NCBI GenBank assembly: GCA_002353585.1
Contig: DEJW01000008.1
Span: 40,637-77,856 of the forward strand
DNA length: 37,220 nucleotides
Direction of reading: 5' to 3'
Source: Prevotellaceae bacterium UBA2738
GTDB lineage: Bacteria > Bacteroidota > Bacteroidia > Bacteroidales > Bacteroidaceae
The translations under genes and the position numbers were made by a program. Every line of letters begins with the position of its first letter. The stretch's first letter is position 1. The notes under the pieces are model-generated. The model saw only the letters and a program-made list of their open reading frames with translations, made no database searches and was not told the DNA's origin. This document shows positions 8,227 to 16,478 of this stretch, in pieces.

Positions 8227-9102
8227 TTACTTGACATCAACGAGCTCAACGGTGAAGATAAGTGTTGAGAAAGGCTTGATGACATCACCCTGCTGACGCT
8301 CTCCGTATGCCAGAGAAGCAGGTATGTAGAGTTCCCACTTTGAACCCTTTGGCATTCTAGTGAGAGCCTCTGTCCATCCCTTAATCACCTGATTGCAGCG
8401 GAACTGTCTAACCTCACCATCCTTACCGATGTTAGAGTCAAATACCTTGCCGTCTATTGTCTTACCCTCGTAGTTTACTGATACGAGTGAGGTGTCTGCA
8501 GGAACAACACCATTACCTTCAGTGATTACCTTGTACTGCAAACCTGAAGGCAGAGTTACTACGCCCTCAGCTTTGCTGTTCTTAGCGAGCCACTCTTCGT
8601 TCTGTTTCTTGTATGCACCCCACTGCTTCTCCATAGCCTTAGCCTTGATGGCCTGTATCTTCTGGTCAGTGGTCATACGAGCCTGGATGAGAGACATCTT
8701 CTGATCCTTAGATGTTACACCAGCCACGAAACCTGCAAGGAGGTTCTTGAGTGAGATAGACTGTGTAGAGTCATTGCCGAACACCTCGTAGTTAATGCCC
8801 TGAAGCATCTGTCCACCCAACTGCTGTCCTATCTGTATGCCAGCATAGTATGCAGCCTTCTTCTTGTCGTCGCCAGCCATAGCGCCATCGTTCAGTCCCT
8901 TGATAAACTCGTCGATGTAGGCTGTGTCAACACCCATACGCTCTGTGAGGTACTGCTTCAAACCATCAGACTGTGCCATACCTATAGCATAGCTAAGGGT
9001 ATCTACGTCGTTGTTGAGGTCTGCCTTTGGCGTACCGTTTCCACATGATGTGAATGCAGCCGCTGCAATAGCGAAGCAAGCTGCAAAAGCAAACTTTTTC
9101 AT
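8227..9102 (-). CDS. FKBP-type peptidyl-prolyl isomerase, lipoprotein
   Basis: A 291-residue FkpA/Mip-like protein. The N-terminus MKKFAFAACFAIAAAAFTSC ends in a lipobox (FTSC), so it is predicted to be lipid-anchored. The mature part has the helical N domain (DTLSYAIGMAQSDGLKQY) and the FKBP domain (LPSGLQYKVITEGNGVVPAD, GKVFDSNIG, VIKGWTEALTRMPKGSKW, SLAYGERQQGD). It lies 34 bases upstream of the Sec-signal paralogue and 46 bases downstream of the cytosolic one. Close similarity of the FKBP domain to the downstream gene suggests tandem duplication. Confidence 0.93.
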   Translation of the reverse strand: MKKFAFAACFAIAAAAFTSCGNGTPKADLNNDVDTLSYAIGMAQSDGLKQYLTERMGVDTAYIDEFIKGLNDGAMAGDDKKKAAYYAGIQIGQQLGGQMLQGINYEVFGNDSTQSISLKNLLAGFVAGVTSKDQKMSLIQARMTTDQKIQAIKAKAMEKQWGAYKKQNEEWLAKNSKAEGVVTLPSGLQYKVITEGNGVVPADTSLVSVNYEGKTIDGKVFDSNIGKDGEVRQFRCNQVIKGWTEALTRMPKGSKWELYIPASLAYGERQQGDVIKPFSTLIFTVELVDVK

Positions 9103-9108
9103 TTTTCT

Positions 9109-9142
9109 TTATACTTTATACTATATACTTTTACTTTATACT
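9109..9142. repeat. Seven-base period AT-rich tandem repeat
   Basis: The spacer between two FKBP genes is made of imperfect CTTTATA heptamers. It contains no gene. Confidence 0.55.
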
Positions 9143-9148
9143 CTTTTC

Positions 9149-9751
9149 TTACTTTACCTCGATGAGTTCTACATCAAAGATAAGTGCTGCGTAAGGAGGA
9201 ATGGCACCTGATGCTCCTGCCTCGCCGTATGCTAGGTCGTAAGGAATGAAGAAACGCGTCTTACCACCTTCCTTCATCAGCTGCAGACCCTCAGTCCAGC
9301 CTTTTATCACACCTCCCAATGGGAATGTGGCTGGAGTACCACGCTGAATGCTTGAGTCAAACACAGTGCCGTTGGTCAGGAAACCCTCATAATGACACAT
9401 CACGCTGTCAGTAGCCTTAGGTGACTTACCTGTACCTTCCTTCAGCACCATATACTGCAAACCTGAAGCAGTAGTGATAACACCTTCCTTCTTGGCGTTC
9501 TCAGCAAGGAACTTCTCGCCTTCAGCCTTCATCTGCTTACCTTTCTCGGCAGCAGCAGCACGCTGCACTTTCTCCTGCTCCACGAAGAATTCCTGTACTA
9601 TCTTCTGTGCCTCAGAGGCATTTATCTGCTCCTTGCCAGCAATGCTGTCTTTAATTGCCTGAGCAAAATCGTCTATGTTGAGTTTCTCTGCACCCATGCC
9701 CTTCAACTGGCTGCCTATGCCCAATCCAAGGGCGTAACTTACTTTATCCAT
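9149..9751 (-). CDS. FKBP-type peptidyl-prolyl isomerase, no signal peptide
   Basis: A 200-residue protein beginning MDKVSYALGLGIGSQLKGMG. The short helical N domain starts at once, without a signal peptide, followed by an FKBP domain (GLQYMVLKEGTGKSPKATDS, GTVFDSSIQRGTPA, VIKGWTEGLQLMKEGGKTRF, DLAYGEAGASGAIPPYAALI). It is expected to be cytosolic. The open frame extends upstream to 9922, but that part overlaps the CoA-transferase gene and has no FKBP resemblance, so the ATG at 9751 is chosen. It is the first of the three FKBP genes and lies 64 bases after the CoA-transferase stop; that gap contains octamer repeats. Confidence 0.92.
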   Translation of the reverse strand: MDKVSYALGLGIGSQLKGMGAEKLNIDDFAQAIKDSIAGKEQINASEAQKIVQEFFVEQEKVQRAAAAEKGKQMKAEGEKFLAENAKKEGVITTASGLQYMVLKEGTGKSPKATDSVMCHYEGFLTNGTVFDSSIQRGTPATFPLGGVIKGWTEGLQLMKEGGKTRFFIPYDLAYGEAGASGAIPPYAALIFDVELIEVK

Positions 9752-9772
9752 TTTCTTTCTTTGTTTTTTTAT

Positions 9773-9804
9773 GACGGTATGTCGAAATATCGTTATGCCG
9801 AAAT
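9773..9804. repeat. Four tandem octamers of pattern NNCGNNAT
   Basis: GACGGTAT, GTCGAAAT, ATCGTTAT and GCCGAAAT follow one another in the spacer between the CoA-transferase stop and the cytosolic FKBP start. Confidence 0.6.
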
Positions 9805-9815
9805 ATTCATAATTC

Positions 9816-11321
9816 TCAATCCTTAATATACTCCGAGAAGTCTGTGAAGTGCATATCACCCTTGCGGCGCAGAGTGTCGTGCATAGCGAATGCGCAAGGC
9901 AGGTTGTGGTGAGTATGTCCACCTGTTGATATCTTCAGATATTCACGCAGCAGTGGGCGATAATCTGGGTGTGCACAGTTCTCTATTATAGCGTGAGCAC
10001 GCTCCAGCGGACTCTTTCCGCGCAGGTCTGCTATACCCTGCTCCGTTATTATCACGTTTACGTCATGCTCTGAGTGGTCCTGATGGCTTACGAATGGTAC
10101 GATAGCCGAAATCAGTCCGCCCTTTGCCACTGACGCACAGGTGAAGATTGAGATATAGGCATTGCGCTCGAAGTCGCCTGAGCCGCCGATACCATTCATC
10201 ATCTTTGTGCCTGAGATGTGGGTAGAGTTGGCATTGCCGTATATGTCCACCTCGATAGCAGTGTTTATAGCTATCACACCCAGTCGGCGAATCACCTCTG
10301 GCGAGTTGGAAATCTCAGACTGGCGTATGGTGAGACGCTTGGCAAACACATCGATGTTATCATACACTCTGCCCAGACACTCGTTGTCCACAGTCAGCGA
10401 ACAGGTAGAAGCCTCCTTCACTCTGCCCTCGAGCATCATGTCCACGATGGCGTTCTGCAACACCTCTGTATATATGTTGAAGTCTGGAATATCCTTATCC
10501 TTACCCAAAGCAGCGAGAATAGCGTTAGCCGTCGTGCCCACACCGCTCTGCATAGGCAGGAAGGTAGAAGGTATTATGCCTCGCTTCATATCGTTGAGCA
10601 GGAAGTGAGCCACATTAGCACCTATCTGGTCTGTAACAGCGTCCGTACCCTTGAATGAACGTGCCTCGTCTGGAATGTTACACTCCACTACGCCCACAAC
10701 TTTCTTCTTCTCTATCTCAAGGTATGGAGTGCCTATGCGGTCGCTCACCTTTGTAATCATGATAGGCTGACGGAAAGGTGCATCGAGGGGCTGGTAAACA
10801 TCGTGAAGCATCGCAACACCCTCACTATGAAAGTGGTTCAGCTCGATTATTATCTTCTCAGCCATCTTTGCTACCGTAGGAGATATACCGCCTGCCGAAG
10901 TGAGATACACGCGATAGTTTTCGCCTGCCTCCTCTATCTTACATACTTCTATTATGCCCCAGTTGAGTTTGCCGAAGAAGCCATAGCGCAACTCCTGTGC
11001 CATATGTGAGAGGTGCAGGTCGTTGTAGGCAATCTCATTCTTGTTTACGTGAGAGCGGAAGTCAGCGTTTGTAGTGTAAGGCGCACGGAACTTCAGAGCC
11101 TCAGCATTGGCAAGCACTCCGTCGGTGCTCTGTCCTGTAGAGGCACCGGTAAACAGGCTAACCTTAAACTCGTTGCCTTTCTCGTGCTCTGCTACTGCAA
11201 TCTCTGCCAGTTCCTTGGTAGTAGCCTTTGGTGCACCTGAGGGTGTGAAGCCGCTAAGACCGATGGAATCGCCGTTTTTAATCATTGACGCTGCTTCAGC
11301 AGCAGTGATGGTTGTGTACAT
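9816..11321 (-). CDS. Acetyl-CoA hydrolase/CoA-transferase family (succinate/acetate/propionate type)
   Basis: A 501-residue class I CoA-transferase. It begins MYTTITAAEAASMIKNGDSI with a glycine-rich region near the N-terminus (GLSGFTPSGAPKATTKEL). It shows the likely catalytic glutamate Glu286 in NIYTEVLQNA and a later oxyanion/CoA loop NGIGGSGDFERNAY. Relatives exchange CoA among succinate, acetate and propionate during fermentation, which suits a succinate- or propionate-forming anaerobe. The exact acyl specificity cannot be read from the sequence. It has its own promoter and a leader of about 50 bases, and is followed by the FKBP genes in the same direction. Confidence 0.87.
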   Translation of the reverse strand: MYTTITAAEAASMIKNGDSIGLSGFTPSGAPKATTKELAEIAVAEHEKGNEFKVSLFTGASTGQSTDGVLANAEALKFRAPYTTNADFRSHVNKNEIAYNDLHLSHMAQELRYGFFGKLNWGIIEVCKIEEAGENYRVYLTSAGGISPTVAKMAEKIIIELNHFHSEGVAMLHDVYQPLDAPFRQPIMITKVSDRIGTPYLEIEKKKVVGVVECNIPDEARSFKGTDAVTDQIGANVAHFLLNDMKRGIIPSTFLPMQSGVGTTANAILAALGKDKDIPDFNIYTEVLQNAIVDMMLEGRVKEASTCSLTVDNECLGRVYDNIDVFAKRLTIRQSEISNSPEVIRRLGVIAINTAIEVDIYGNANSTHISGTKMMNGIGGSGDFERNAYISIFTCASVAKGGLISAIVPFVSHQDHSEHDVNVIITEQGIADLRGKSPLERAHAIIENCAHPDYRPLLREYLKISTGGHTHHNLPCAFAMHDTLRRKGDMHFTDFSEYIKD

Positions 11322-11380
11322 AAATTCTTTTACCTTAAAGTTTTAATACCCTAAAATATCCTGTTTGTTTGTGAATTGAG

Positions 11381-11414
11381 TGCAAAGGTACACATTTTTC
11401 CTCAAAGTGTGCAA
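11381..11414 (-). promoter_or_regulatory. Promoter of the CoA-transferase-FKBP group
   Basis: TTG (11414-11412), 21 bases, TACCTTTG (11390-11383) on the minus strand. It is the only consensus promoter seen upstream of this gene group. Confidence 0.7.
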
Positions 11415-11437
11415 TTTTTTAAGCACTTTTATACATT

Positions 11438-14400
11438 TTAGTATGCCTTTTCTATCACAGCTCCTGTATAGTAATACTTCAGTATGTCCGTATAGGCTAT
11501 ACCTTTAGCACCCATTACAGCGGCTCCTATCTGGCACAGTCCTACGCCGTGGCCCCATCCCTTGCCGTTGAGAATGAAGCTCTGTGGATAGCCGTCAGCA
11601 TCCTTGCCCTTGGTGCGCACGGTGAATGCCGAACTGTACAGGTGGGTCTTGCTCAGTGCCTTGCGTATCTCCAATTCCTTGCCTATGGTGAAGGTCTTGT
11701 TCTCGCCTACTATCTTCAGCATCGATATGCGTCCGCTTTTGCCTTTCTCCACTATCTCAAGGTTCTTAATCCTGCCGAAATCCATCTTCAGATTCTCGCT
11801 TATCAGGTCTGAGAGTTCCTTCTGTGTGTAGGTTATCAGCCAGTCGTGGAAATCTACCGTCTCCTGATCGTAATCGTTCAGCACCTCCGATAGTATCTGC
11901 TTGTCGCGAGTGTTGCAGTAAGGGTCTTGCACACTTGCCAGATATGGCTTGTTGATATTCTCCCAACAGTATTTGTATTCCTCGGTCACACCGCCGCAAC
12001 ACTTTGAGAATCTGGCATCGCATATCTCGCCTTCGTAAGCAAGCACCTGACCTCTCGTAGCCTTTACAGCCTCCATCACATGAGGGTTTACGGCGTTGGT
12101 TATACCCTGATAGCGCTGGCAGTGGTCATCGGCACATACGTCGAATATAGTGTGGTCTTCGCGGTCATACCAGCGTATGAGCATATCCTCTTTCTTTATA
12201 AACGAGAAGAAACCATCTTCTTTGTCCTTCATCTGCTGACGGCGCTCCATCTGTGCCAAGAGCCATGAACGACTTATCACTGAGTGTGCCTTGAGCAGTT
12301 CCAGACTTGCCGTTGCCGACATCTCGCTTGATATCACACTCTCTAAGTATTTCTCCACTGGCAGTTCGTTGATGGCGCATATCTTGTCCTCCTCTACCAC
12401 CAGCCTCAGCGTGCCCAGGAATGTCTGTGTCTGCTTCCTTTCCCAGTGGAAGTTCACACCTATTATCACATCCTCTATGGTAAACGATGTGTCACTGGTC
12501 TTCGGCGTGAATATCAGTTCTCTGTATTGCACACCCTGCCACATGATGGTGCCTTCTGATATCGTCACAACCTGTTCGCCTGTGATGTCCTCGCCCTTGG
12601 CAGTATAGATGCCGTTCAGGCTGAAGCGCAGCTCGTCGGCGCTCACTATGCCTACCTTCACGTCTGGCTGGTTCGATAGCTTCTTCAGGTGCTTGTCGGT
12701 AGTGCTCTGCCCCTTGTCTATCGCCTTGATTATCTCCACCAGCTCCTGAGCCTCGGTATTGCTTATGCTCACCTCCTGCAATATTGCCGTGGCGGTATCA
12801 GCATCCATCTTCTCAAAGTCCTCCTGACGAGGGGTTATGATGAGTCCTGCCATGTCTATCGCTCCTGGACTTACCATAAACTTGTCAGGGTAGCAGTCAG
12901 GACGGTGCTTCTTTCTTGGGAACACCAGGGTTACATACTCATCATCCTGCTTCCAAGCCACGATGTTCATCATTGGCTCTTCGGCTGTCTGACTGCTCGC
13001 ATCATGCAACTCACCACCAGCAGGTGTTATCTGCTTCATGGCACGATACAGGCGACGGAACATCTTGCGCTCCACCTCGCTGTGACGCGAACGGATGGCG
13101 AACACAGGCACCACATATTCTGTCAGCAGACTCAGGCTCTCGCCGTCAGCATTCTCTGTTATAGGCTGTGCTGTGCGCACCAGTCTCTGCCAGTCCGATT
13201 GTATAGGCACCACGCCTGAGGTGCCAGCCTGCAGGTGCATGTGGTCAGGAGCTGATGCTCCGCACTTCGGACCGTTATAGAATACAAACAATCTTGGGTG
13301 TTGCTTCAGCAGTCGGCGAATCTCCGAGAAGTGTTCGTAGATATTCTGTGGCACATGTTCCAGGCTCGGTATGGTGTAGTGCTGTGGCAGTATTGGGAAT
13401 GGGTTTACAAGTATCTCGTGTGTCTGCTCCCCACCTTTATTATATAGTGGCTTTGTCAACTGCTCGGCAGGACGGTTCTGACTACACAAGAAGCATGGGC
13501 GCTTGGTTATCGATGCCTTGTCTATCTTTGCCCCTGTCGATACTATGCGTGAGGGGTTGAACTGCACGGCAAGACTGCCCACCTGGCGGGTCTGCACAAA
13601 CTGCAAGTCGTTGTATCGCTGACGTGCATCCTCCCAGCGCTCCATCTGGCGGTTGAAGAATCTCTGCAGCGAGTCTGTCGATTGCGTCTTCAGCAGTCCT
13701 GCTATGGTCTGCTGGCGAGCCTTCAACTCCATCGTACGCAGGCGGTCCTTATACAAGTTGTTGGCGTTCACTTTGTCTATGCTCAGGGCTGCATCGCTAT
13801 TGCCACCCCAACGGCGACACAGGTACAACTCCTCGTATATCCTGCCTATGCGGAAGTTACGGCTGAAGGCAAGTCCTAAGGCATAGTCCTCGCCATAGCT
13901 GGTATTAGGAAATCCTATCTCCCTCACCAGCGGAGTGAAGAATGCTCGTGGTGCTCCCAGTCCGTTTATGCGCAGGGCGTTGTTAGGTCCGTTTTCGTCA
14001 GTCCATTCCTTATGGTCTATGATGCCTGGAGGCAGGGTGTTCAGCTCAAAGTCGCACATTCTGTATGCGCCTATCACCATCGCCGCCTTCTGTCTGTAGA
14101 AGCAATCCACTATCTTCTGCAGGGTGTGGGGACTGCTGTAGAGGTCGTCAGAATCCAGCTGCACGGCAAACCTTCCGCAGTGGTCGCTGTTTATCGCCTC
14201 GTTCCAGCATCCGCCTATGCCCAGATCTGTCCGCTCTGGTATTATGTGCACCAGTTTGGCAGGATTCTTCTCAGCTATCTTCTGCAGTATTTTCGTGGTT
14301 CCATCGGTAGAATGGTTATCTACCACTATCACGTTAAACTTAAACGTCGGCGTCTGCTCCAGCGCGCTGTTCACGGCATCGGCTATGGTCTTTGCCCTGT

Positions 14401-15133
14401 TATACACAGGTATCACCACTGATGCCTCCACGCTGAACACCTGCTCGTTGAAGTCTGGCTCCAGCCTTACCGATGTATCCACCTTCGCACCCACCTGCTC
14501 CAGATGCTCCGTGGCAGCATGCTCCATCTCTATCTGCACGCTGCGGTTGCGGGGGTTCACGTAGTCAAACTGCTTCTCGCCGCTCTTTCTGTTGTCCAGC
14601 TCCACCTCTGTATATAGGTACTCGTTCAGGTGAAACAGCTCGCCATACCTCTGCAGGTAGAGCCTCAACGCATATAGAGCCGCATAGGCATAGTCATTCT
14701 TCTGCTGTTTTACGAACTCCTTCAGGTAACTGGTGCGAATCAGCAGCAGCTGTCCGAAATCGAAGTCATCGCGTATGGCCCCCTCCTGGCAGTCTATCAG
14801 CGGATGCTTCTCCACCACCCTTGTGCCGTCCTCGGCAGTCTTCTCGTCGTAGTGGTCGGCATACAGCATCACGGCAGCCGTTTCCAAAGCCACCCTCAGC
14901 ATACGGTCGAGTGCCTGCTGTCCTAACACCGCTGGTGTCGTTTTCTGCGATATCAGCACATAGTCAGCCGTAGCCTCCTCAGCTATTCTTCTGAGTGTAG
15001 CCATCTGCTGCACAGGCTGTCTTTCCAGCATCGTGATATTCTTCACGGCATTCTCTCTCTGCAGGGCGTCAATCACTCCCTGCAACTGTCCTGCATCTTC
15101 GCAAGGCCAGAATATGTCAATCTTCTTTATCAT
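11438..15133 (-). CDS. Glycosyltransferase - HIT-like phosphorylase (DUF4922) - SpoIID/LytB fusion
   Basis: A 1,231-residue protein with three recognisable parts. Residues 1-230 are not identified. About 235-450 form a GT-A family 2 glycosyltransferase (ASVVIPVYNRAKT, VDNHSTDGT, acidic QLDSDD at 325-330, SYGEDYALG). About 540-760 match the DUF4922/Ap4A-phosphorylase and GalT-like HIT fold: zinc-type CFLC at 547-550 and a HIT motif HMHLQ at 631-635. About 890-1231 are SpoIID/LytB: the expected catalytic Glu937 in SSEM, LLKAHSVISRSWLL, and GKGWGHGVGLCQIGA near 1191. No signal peptide or membrane helix is visible, although SpoIID domains usually act outside the membrane. The start overlaps the preceding C_GCAxxG gene by 17 bases, so the two are translationally linked. 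Domain assignments are firm; joint function is unknown. Confidence 0.85.
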   Translation of the reverse strand: MIKKIDIFWPCEDAGQLQGVIDALQRENAVKNITMLERQPVQQMATLRRIAEEATADYVLISQKTTPAVLGQQALDRMLRVALETAAVMLYADHYDEKTAEDGTRVVEKHPLIDCQEGAIRDDFDFGQLLLIRTSYLKEFVKQQKNDYAYAALYALRLYLQRYGELFHLNEYLYTEVELDNRKSGEKQFDYVNPRNRSVQIEMEHAATEHLEQVGAKVDTSVRLEPDFNEQVFSVEASVVIPVYNRAKTIADAVNSALEQTPTFKFNVIVVDNHSTDGTTKILQKIAEKNPAKLVHIIPERTDLGIGGCWNEAINSDHCGRFAVQLDSDDLYSSPHTLQKIVDCFYRQKAAMVIGAYRMCDFELNTLPPGIIDHKEWTDENGPNNALRINGLGAPRAFFTPLVREIGFPNTSYGEDYALGLAFSRNFRIGRIYEELYLCRRWGGNSDAALSIDKVNANNLYKDRLRTMELKARQQTIAGLLKTQSTDSLQRFFNRQMERWEDARQRYNDLQFVQTRQVGSLAVQFNPSRIVSTGAKIDKASITKRPCFLCSQNRPAEQLTKPLYNKGGEQTHEILVNPFPILPQHYTIPSLEHVPQNIYEHFSEIRRLLKQHPRLFVFYNGPKCGASAPDHMHLQAGTSGVVPIQSDWQRLVRTAQPITENADGESLSLLTEYVVPVFAIRSRHSEVERKMFRRLYRAMKQITPAGGELHDASSQTAEEPMMNIVAWKQDDEYVTLVFPRKKHRPDCYPDKFMVSPGAIDMAGLIITPRQEDFEKMDADTATAILQEVSISNTEAQELVEIIKAIDKGQSTTDKHLKKLSNQPDVKVGIVSADELRFSLNGIYTAKGEDITGEQVVTISEGTIMWQGVQYRELIFTPKTSDTSFTIEDVIIGVNFHWERKQTQTFLGTLRLVVEEDKICAINELPVEKYLESVISSEMSATASLELLKAHSVISRSWLLAQMERRQQMKDKEDGFFSFIKKEDMLIRWYDREDHTIFDVCADDHCQRYQGITNAVNPHVMEAVKATRGQVLAYEGEICDARFSKCCGGVTEEYKYCWENINKPYLASVQDPYCNTRDKQILSEVLNDYDQETVDFHDWLITYTQKELSDLISENLKMDFGRIKNLEIVEKGKSGRISMLKIVGENKTFTIGKELEIRKALSKTHLYSSAFTVRTKGKDADGYPQSFILNGKGWGHGVGLCQIGAAVMGAKGIAYTDILKYYYTGAVIEKAY

Positions 15134-15614
15134 GTTCCAAAAAGTTCATATATGTGCGAATGGCAAGCTCCACCATCTTCACACACGGGCGTTTCTTATA
15201 GTATTCGTCAGTACGGGCTTCTGGCGTAGGGTCAGTGCTAACTTTAACGGGAACGTTAACGTTAACAACATATCCCGTCAGCAATTCGCGACAGATGAGC
15301 GAGCCTGTCTGTTCCTTAAACATCGCGGCAAGCTTCTGCACCGCCCTGTAGTTCTTTGCCTTCACCTCCTGATTGGCTTCCTCGGAGGCTATCTCCAGAC
15401 CTGCCAGCATAAACATGCCCGATGCCGTGCCGCATGTCTCGCGCATTCTGCCTATGCCCCCGCCAAACGATGCTGACATCCTCGCCATCAGTCCCTCAGG
15501 CACATCATACCAGTCTGCGAAAGCCAGCGTCACTGCCTGCGAACAGTTGTAGCCCTGCTTAAACAGTGCCACACCCTTAGCCACTCTTCGTTCTGTTTCT
15601 GCCTGCCAATCCAT
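15117..15614 (-). CDS. C_GCAxxG_C_C family protein
   Basis: A 165-residue cysteine-motif protein: GYNCSQAV (Cys24), glycine-rich SFGGGIGRMRETCGTASG (Cys61), SLICRELLTG (Cys108) and KKRPCVKMV (Cys144). The spacing is that of the C_GCAxxG_C_C family, whose members are thought to bind a metal or redox cofactor; the function is unproven. An upstream in-frame TTG at 15626 is part of the -7 promoter element, so the ATG at 15614 is chosen. That leaves a leader of only a few bases. The gene overlaps the large glycosyltransferase-SpoIID gene by 17 bases and heads that operon. Confidence 0.88.
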   Translation of the reverse strand: MDWQAETERRVAKGVALFKQGYNCSQAVTLAFADWYDVPEGLMARMSASFGGGIGRMRETCGTASGMFMLAGLEIASEEANQEVKAKNYRAVQKLAAMFKEQTGSLICRELLTGYVVNVNVPVKVSTDPTPEARTDEYYKKRPCVKMVELAIRTYMNFLEHDKED

Positions 15615-15623
15615 ATTCAGTCG

Positions 15624-15655
15624 CAAAGTTACGAAAAAACGACCAAAATAGCAAA
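15624..15655 (-). promoter_or_regulatory. Promoter of the C_GCAxxG/fusion operon
   Basis: TTTG (15655-15652), 20 bases, TAACTTTG (15631-15624) on the minus strand. The -7 element ends 9 bases before the ATG, implying a very short leader. Confidence 0.8.
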
Positions 15656-15711
15656 TTTATTTGTATATTTTCGAGTGTGGTTAACTTATCTAAAGTTACG
15701 AAAAAGTGATG

Positions 15712-15742
15712 AAAAAAGCGAAAGAAATGTCTTTTCTTTCGC
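15712..15742 (-). terminator. Terminator of the pdxST operon
   Basis: The inverted repeat GCGAAAGAAA / TTTCTTTCGC (10 bp, 5-base loop) is followed on the minus strand by a run of six T. It lies about 160 bases past the pdxT stop. The 15615-15902 spacer holds this terminator, the next promoter and the 22-bp repeats, and no convincing gene. Confidence 0.8.
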
Positions 15743-15818
15743 TTCTTATTTACTCCGTTTGTTCCAGATACTACAGTTCCAAAATTTTTAAAGCAAACTG
15801 GAACACAGTGTTCAGAGC

Positions 15819-15884
15819 CCCTGTACACTTAGTCCGGAGGCTCTGTACATTTAGTCCGGAGGCTCTGTACACTTAGTCCGGAGG
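15819..15884. repeat. Three tandem copies of a 22-bp repeat
   Basis: The unit begins CTCTGTACA and ends TTAGTCCGGAGG. Copies lie at 15819-15840, 15841-15862 and 15863-15884, with a partial fourth (CTCTG). Copies differ at one to two positions. Each contains the palindromes TGTACA and TCCGGA. The array lies between the pdxT stop and the terminator, so it is in the 3' untranslated region of pdxST. Confidence 0.9.
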
Positions 15885-15902
15885 CTCTGAAACAATTAGA
15901 AC

Positions 15903-16478
15903 CTAATCACCAGAACGTACCATCTCCAGCCAGAGCTGGTGAAGGCGGGGGTCATCGAGCTCAGGATGGAAGGCGGTGGCTATCTGATTGCCCTGCCTTA
16001 CGGCGACGATGTGGTCATCGACCTGTGAGAGCACCTCAACGTCTGGGGAGAGCACCTTGTGAATGTATGGGGCACGGATGAAGGTCATGGGGAAGGAATC
16101 GGTAAGTCCACTGACAGCCTCATGGGCACGGAAACTGCCGAGCTGCCTGCCATAGGCATTGCGCCTGACGTCGATATCCATTGTGCCAAGTACATGGCGA
16201 GGAGTGCCGTCTTCATGACTGGCAAGGAGTATGAGTCCTGCACAGGTGGCAAAGACGGGAAGTCCATCGAGGATGGCGCGACGGATGGGCTGCATCAGCC
16301 CCAACTGGGTGAGCAGACGAGCCTGCACGGTGCTCTCTCCGCCTGGCAGTATCAGTCCGTCTTTGGGTTGCTGCCAATCGCTGAGCTGTCTGACCTGAAA
16401 GGTCTCCACCCCCAGACTGTGGAGCATCTGCTCATGTTCTATGAATGCCCCTTGAAGGGCGAGGATGGCTATTCTCAT
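15903..16478 (-). CDS. pdxT: Pyridoxal 5'-phosphate synthase glutaminase subunit PdxT
   Basis: A 191-residue class I glutaminase that supplies ammonia to PdxS for direct PLP synthesis. It begins MRIAILALQGAFIEHEQML and carries GGES (47-50), the nucleophile Cys79 in FATCAGL, and the His171/Glu173 pair in AFHPELDD. The length is usual for PdxT. Its ATG overlaps the pdxS stop codon (TAATG), so translation is coupled. The 3' region contains the 22-bp repeats. Confidence 0.96.
   Translation of the reverse strand: MRIAILALQGAFIEHEQMLHSLGVETFQVRQLSDWQQPKDGLILPGGESTVQARLLTQLGLMQPIRRAILDGLPVFATCAGLILLASHEDGTPRHVLGTMDIDVRRNAYGRQLGSFRAHEAVSGLTDSFPMTFIRAPYIHKVLSPDVEVLSQVDDHIVAVRQGNQIATAFHPELDDPRLHQLWLEMVRSGD

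Noticed and set aside
9752..9922. N-terminal extension of the cytosolic FKBP
   Set aside because: It overlaps the coding end of the CoA-transferase and the octamer repeats and does not resemble FKBP.
12689..13219. Plus-strand frame of 176 codons
   Set aside because: It is antisense to the HIT-like part of the large fusion; composition is that of a reverse-strand shadow.
11438..15133. SpoIID domain as evidence of sporulation
   Set aside because: SpoIID/LytB domains occur widely in non-sporulating bacteria and no other sporulation gene is present.
15577..15828. Minus-strand frame of 83 codons in the pdxT to C_GCAxxG spacer
   Set aside because: It runs through a terminator hairpin and a promoter and has low-complexity composition.
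15819..15884. 22-bp repeats as a CRISPR array
   Set aside because: The copies are directly adjacent with no spacers and there are no cas genes.
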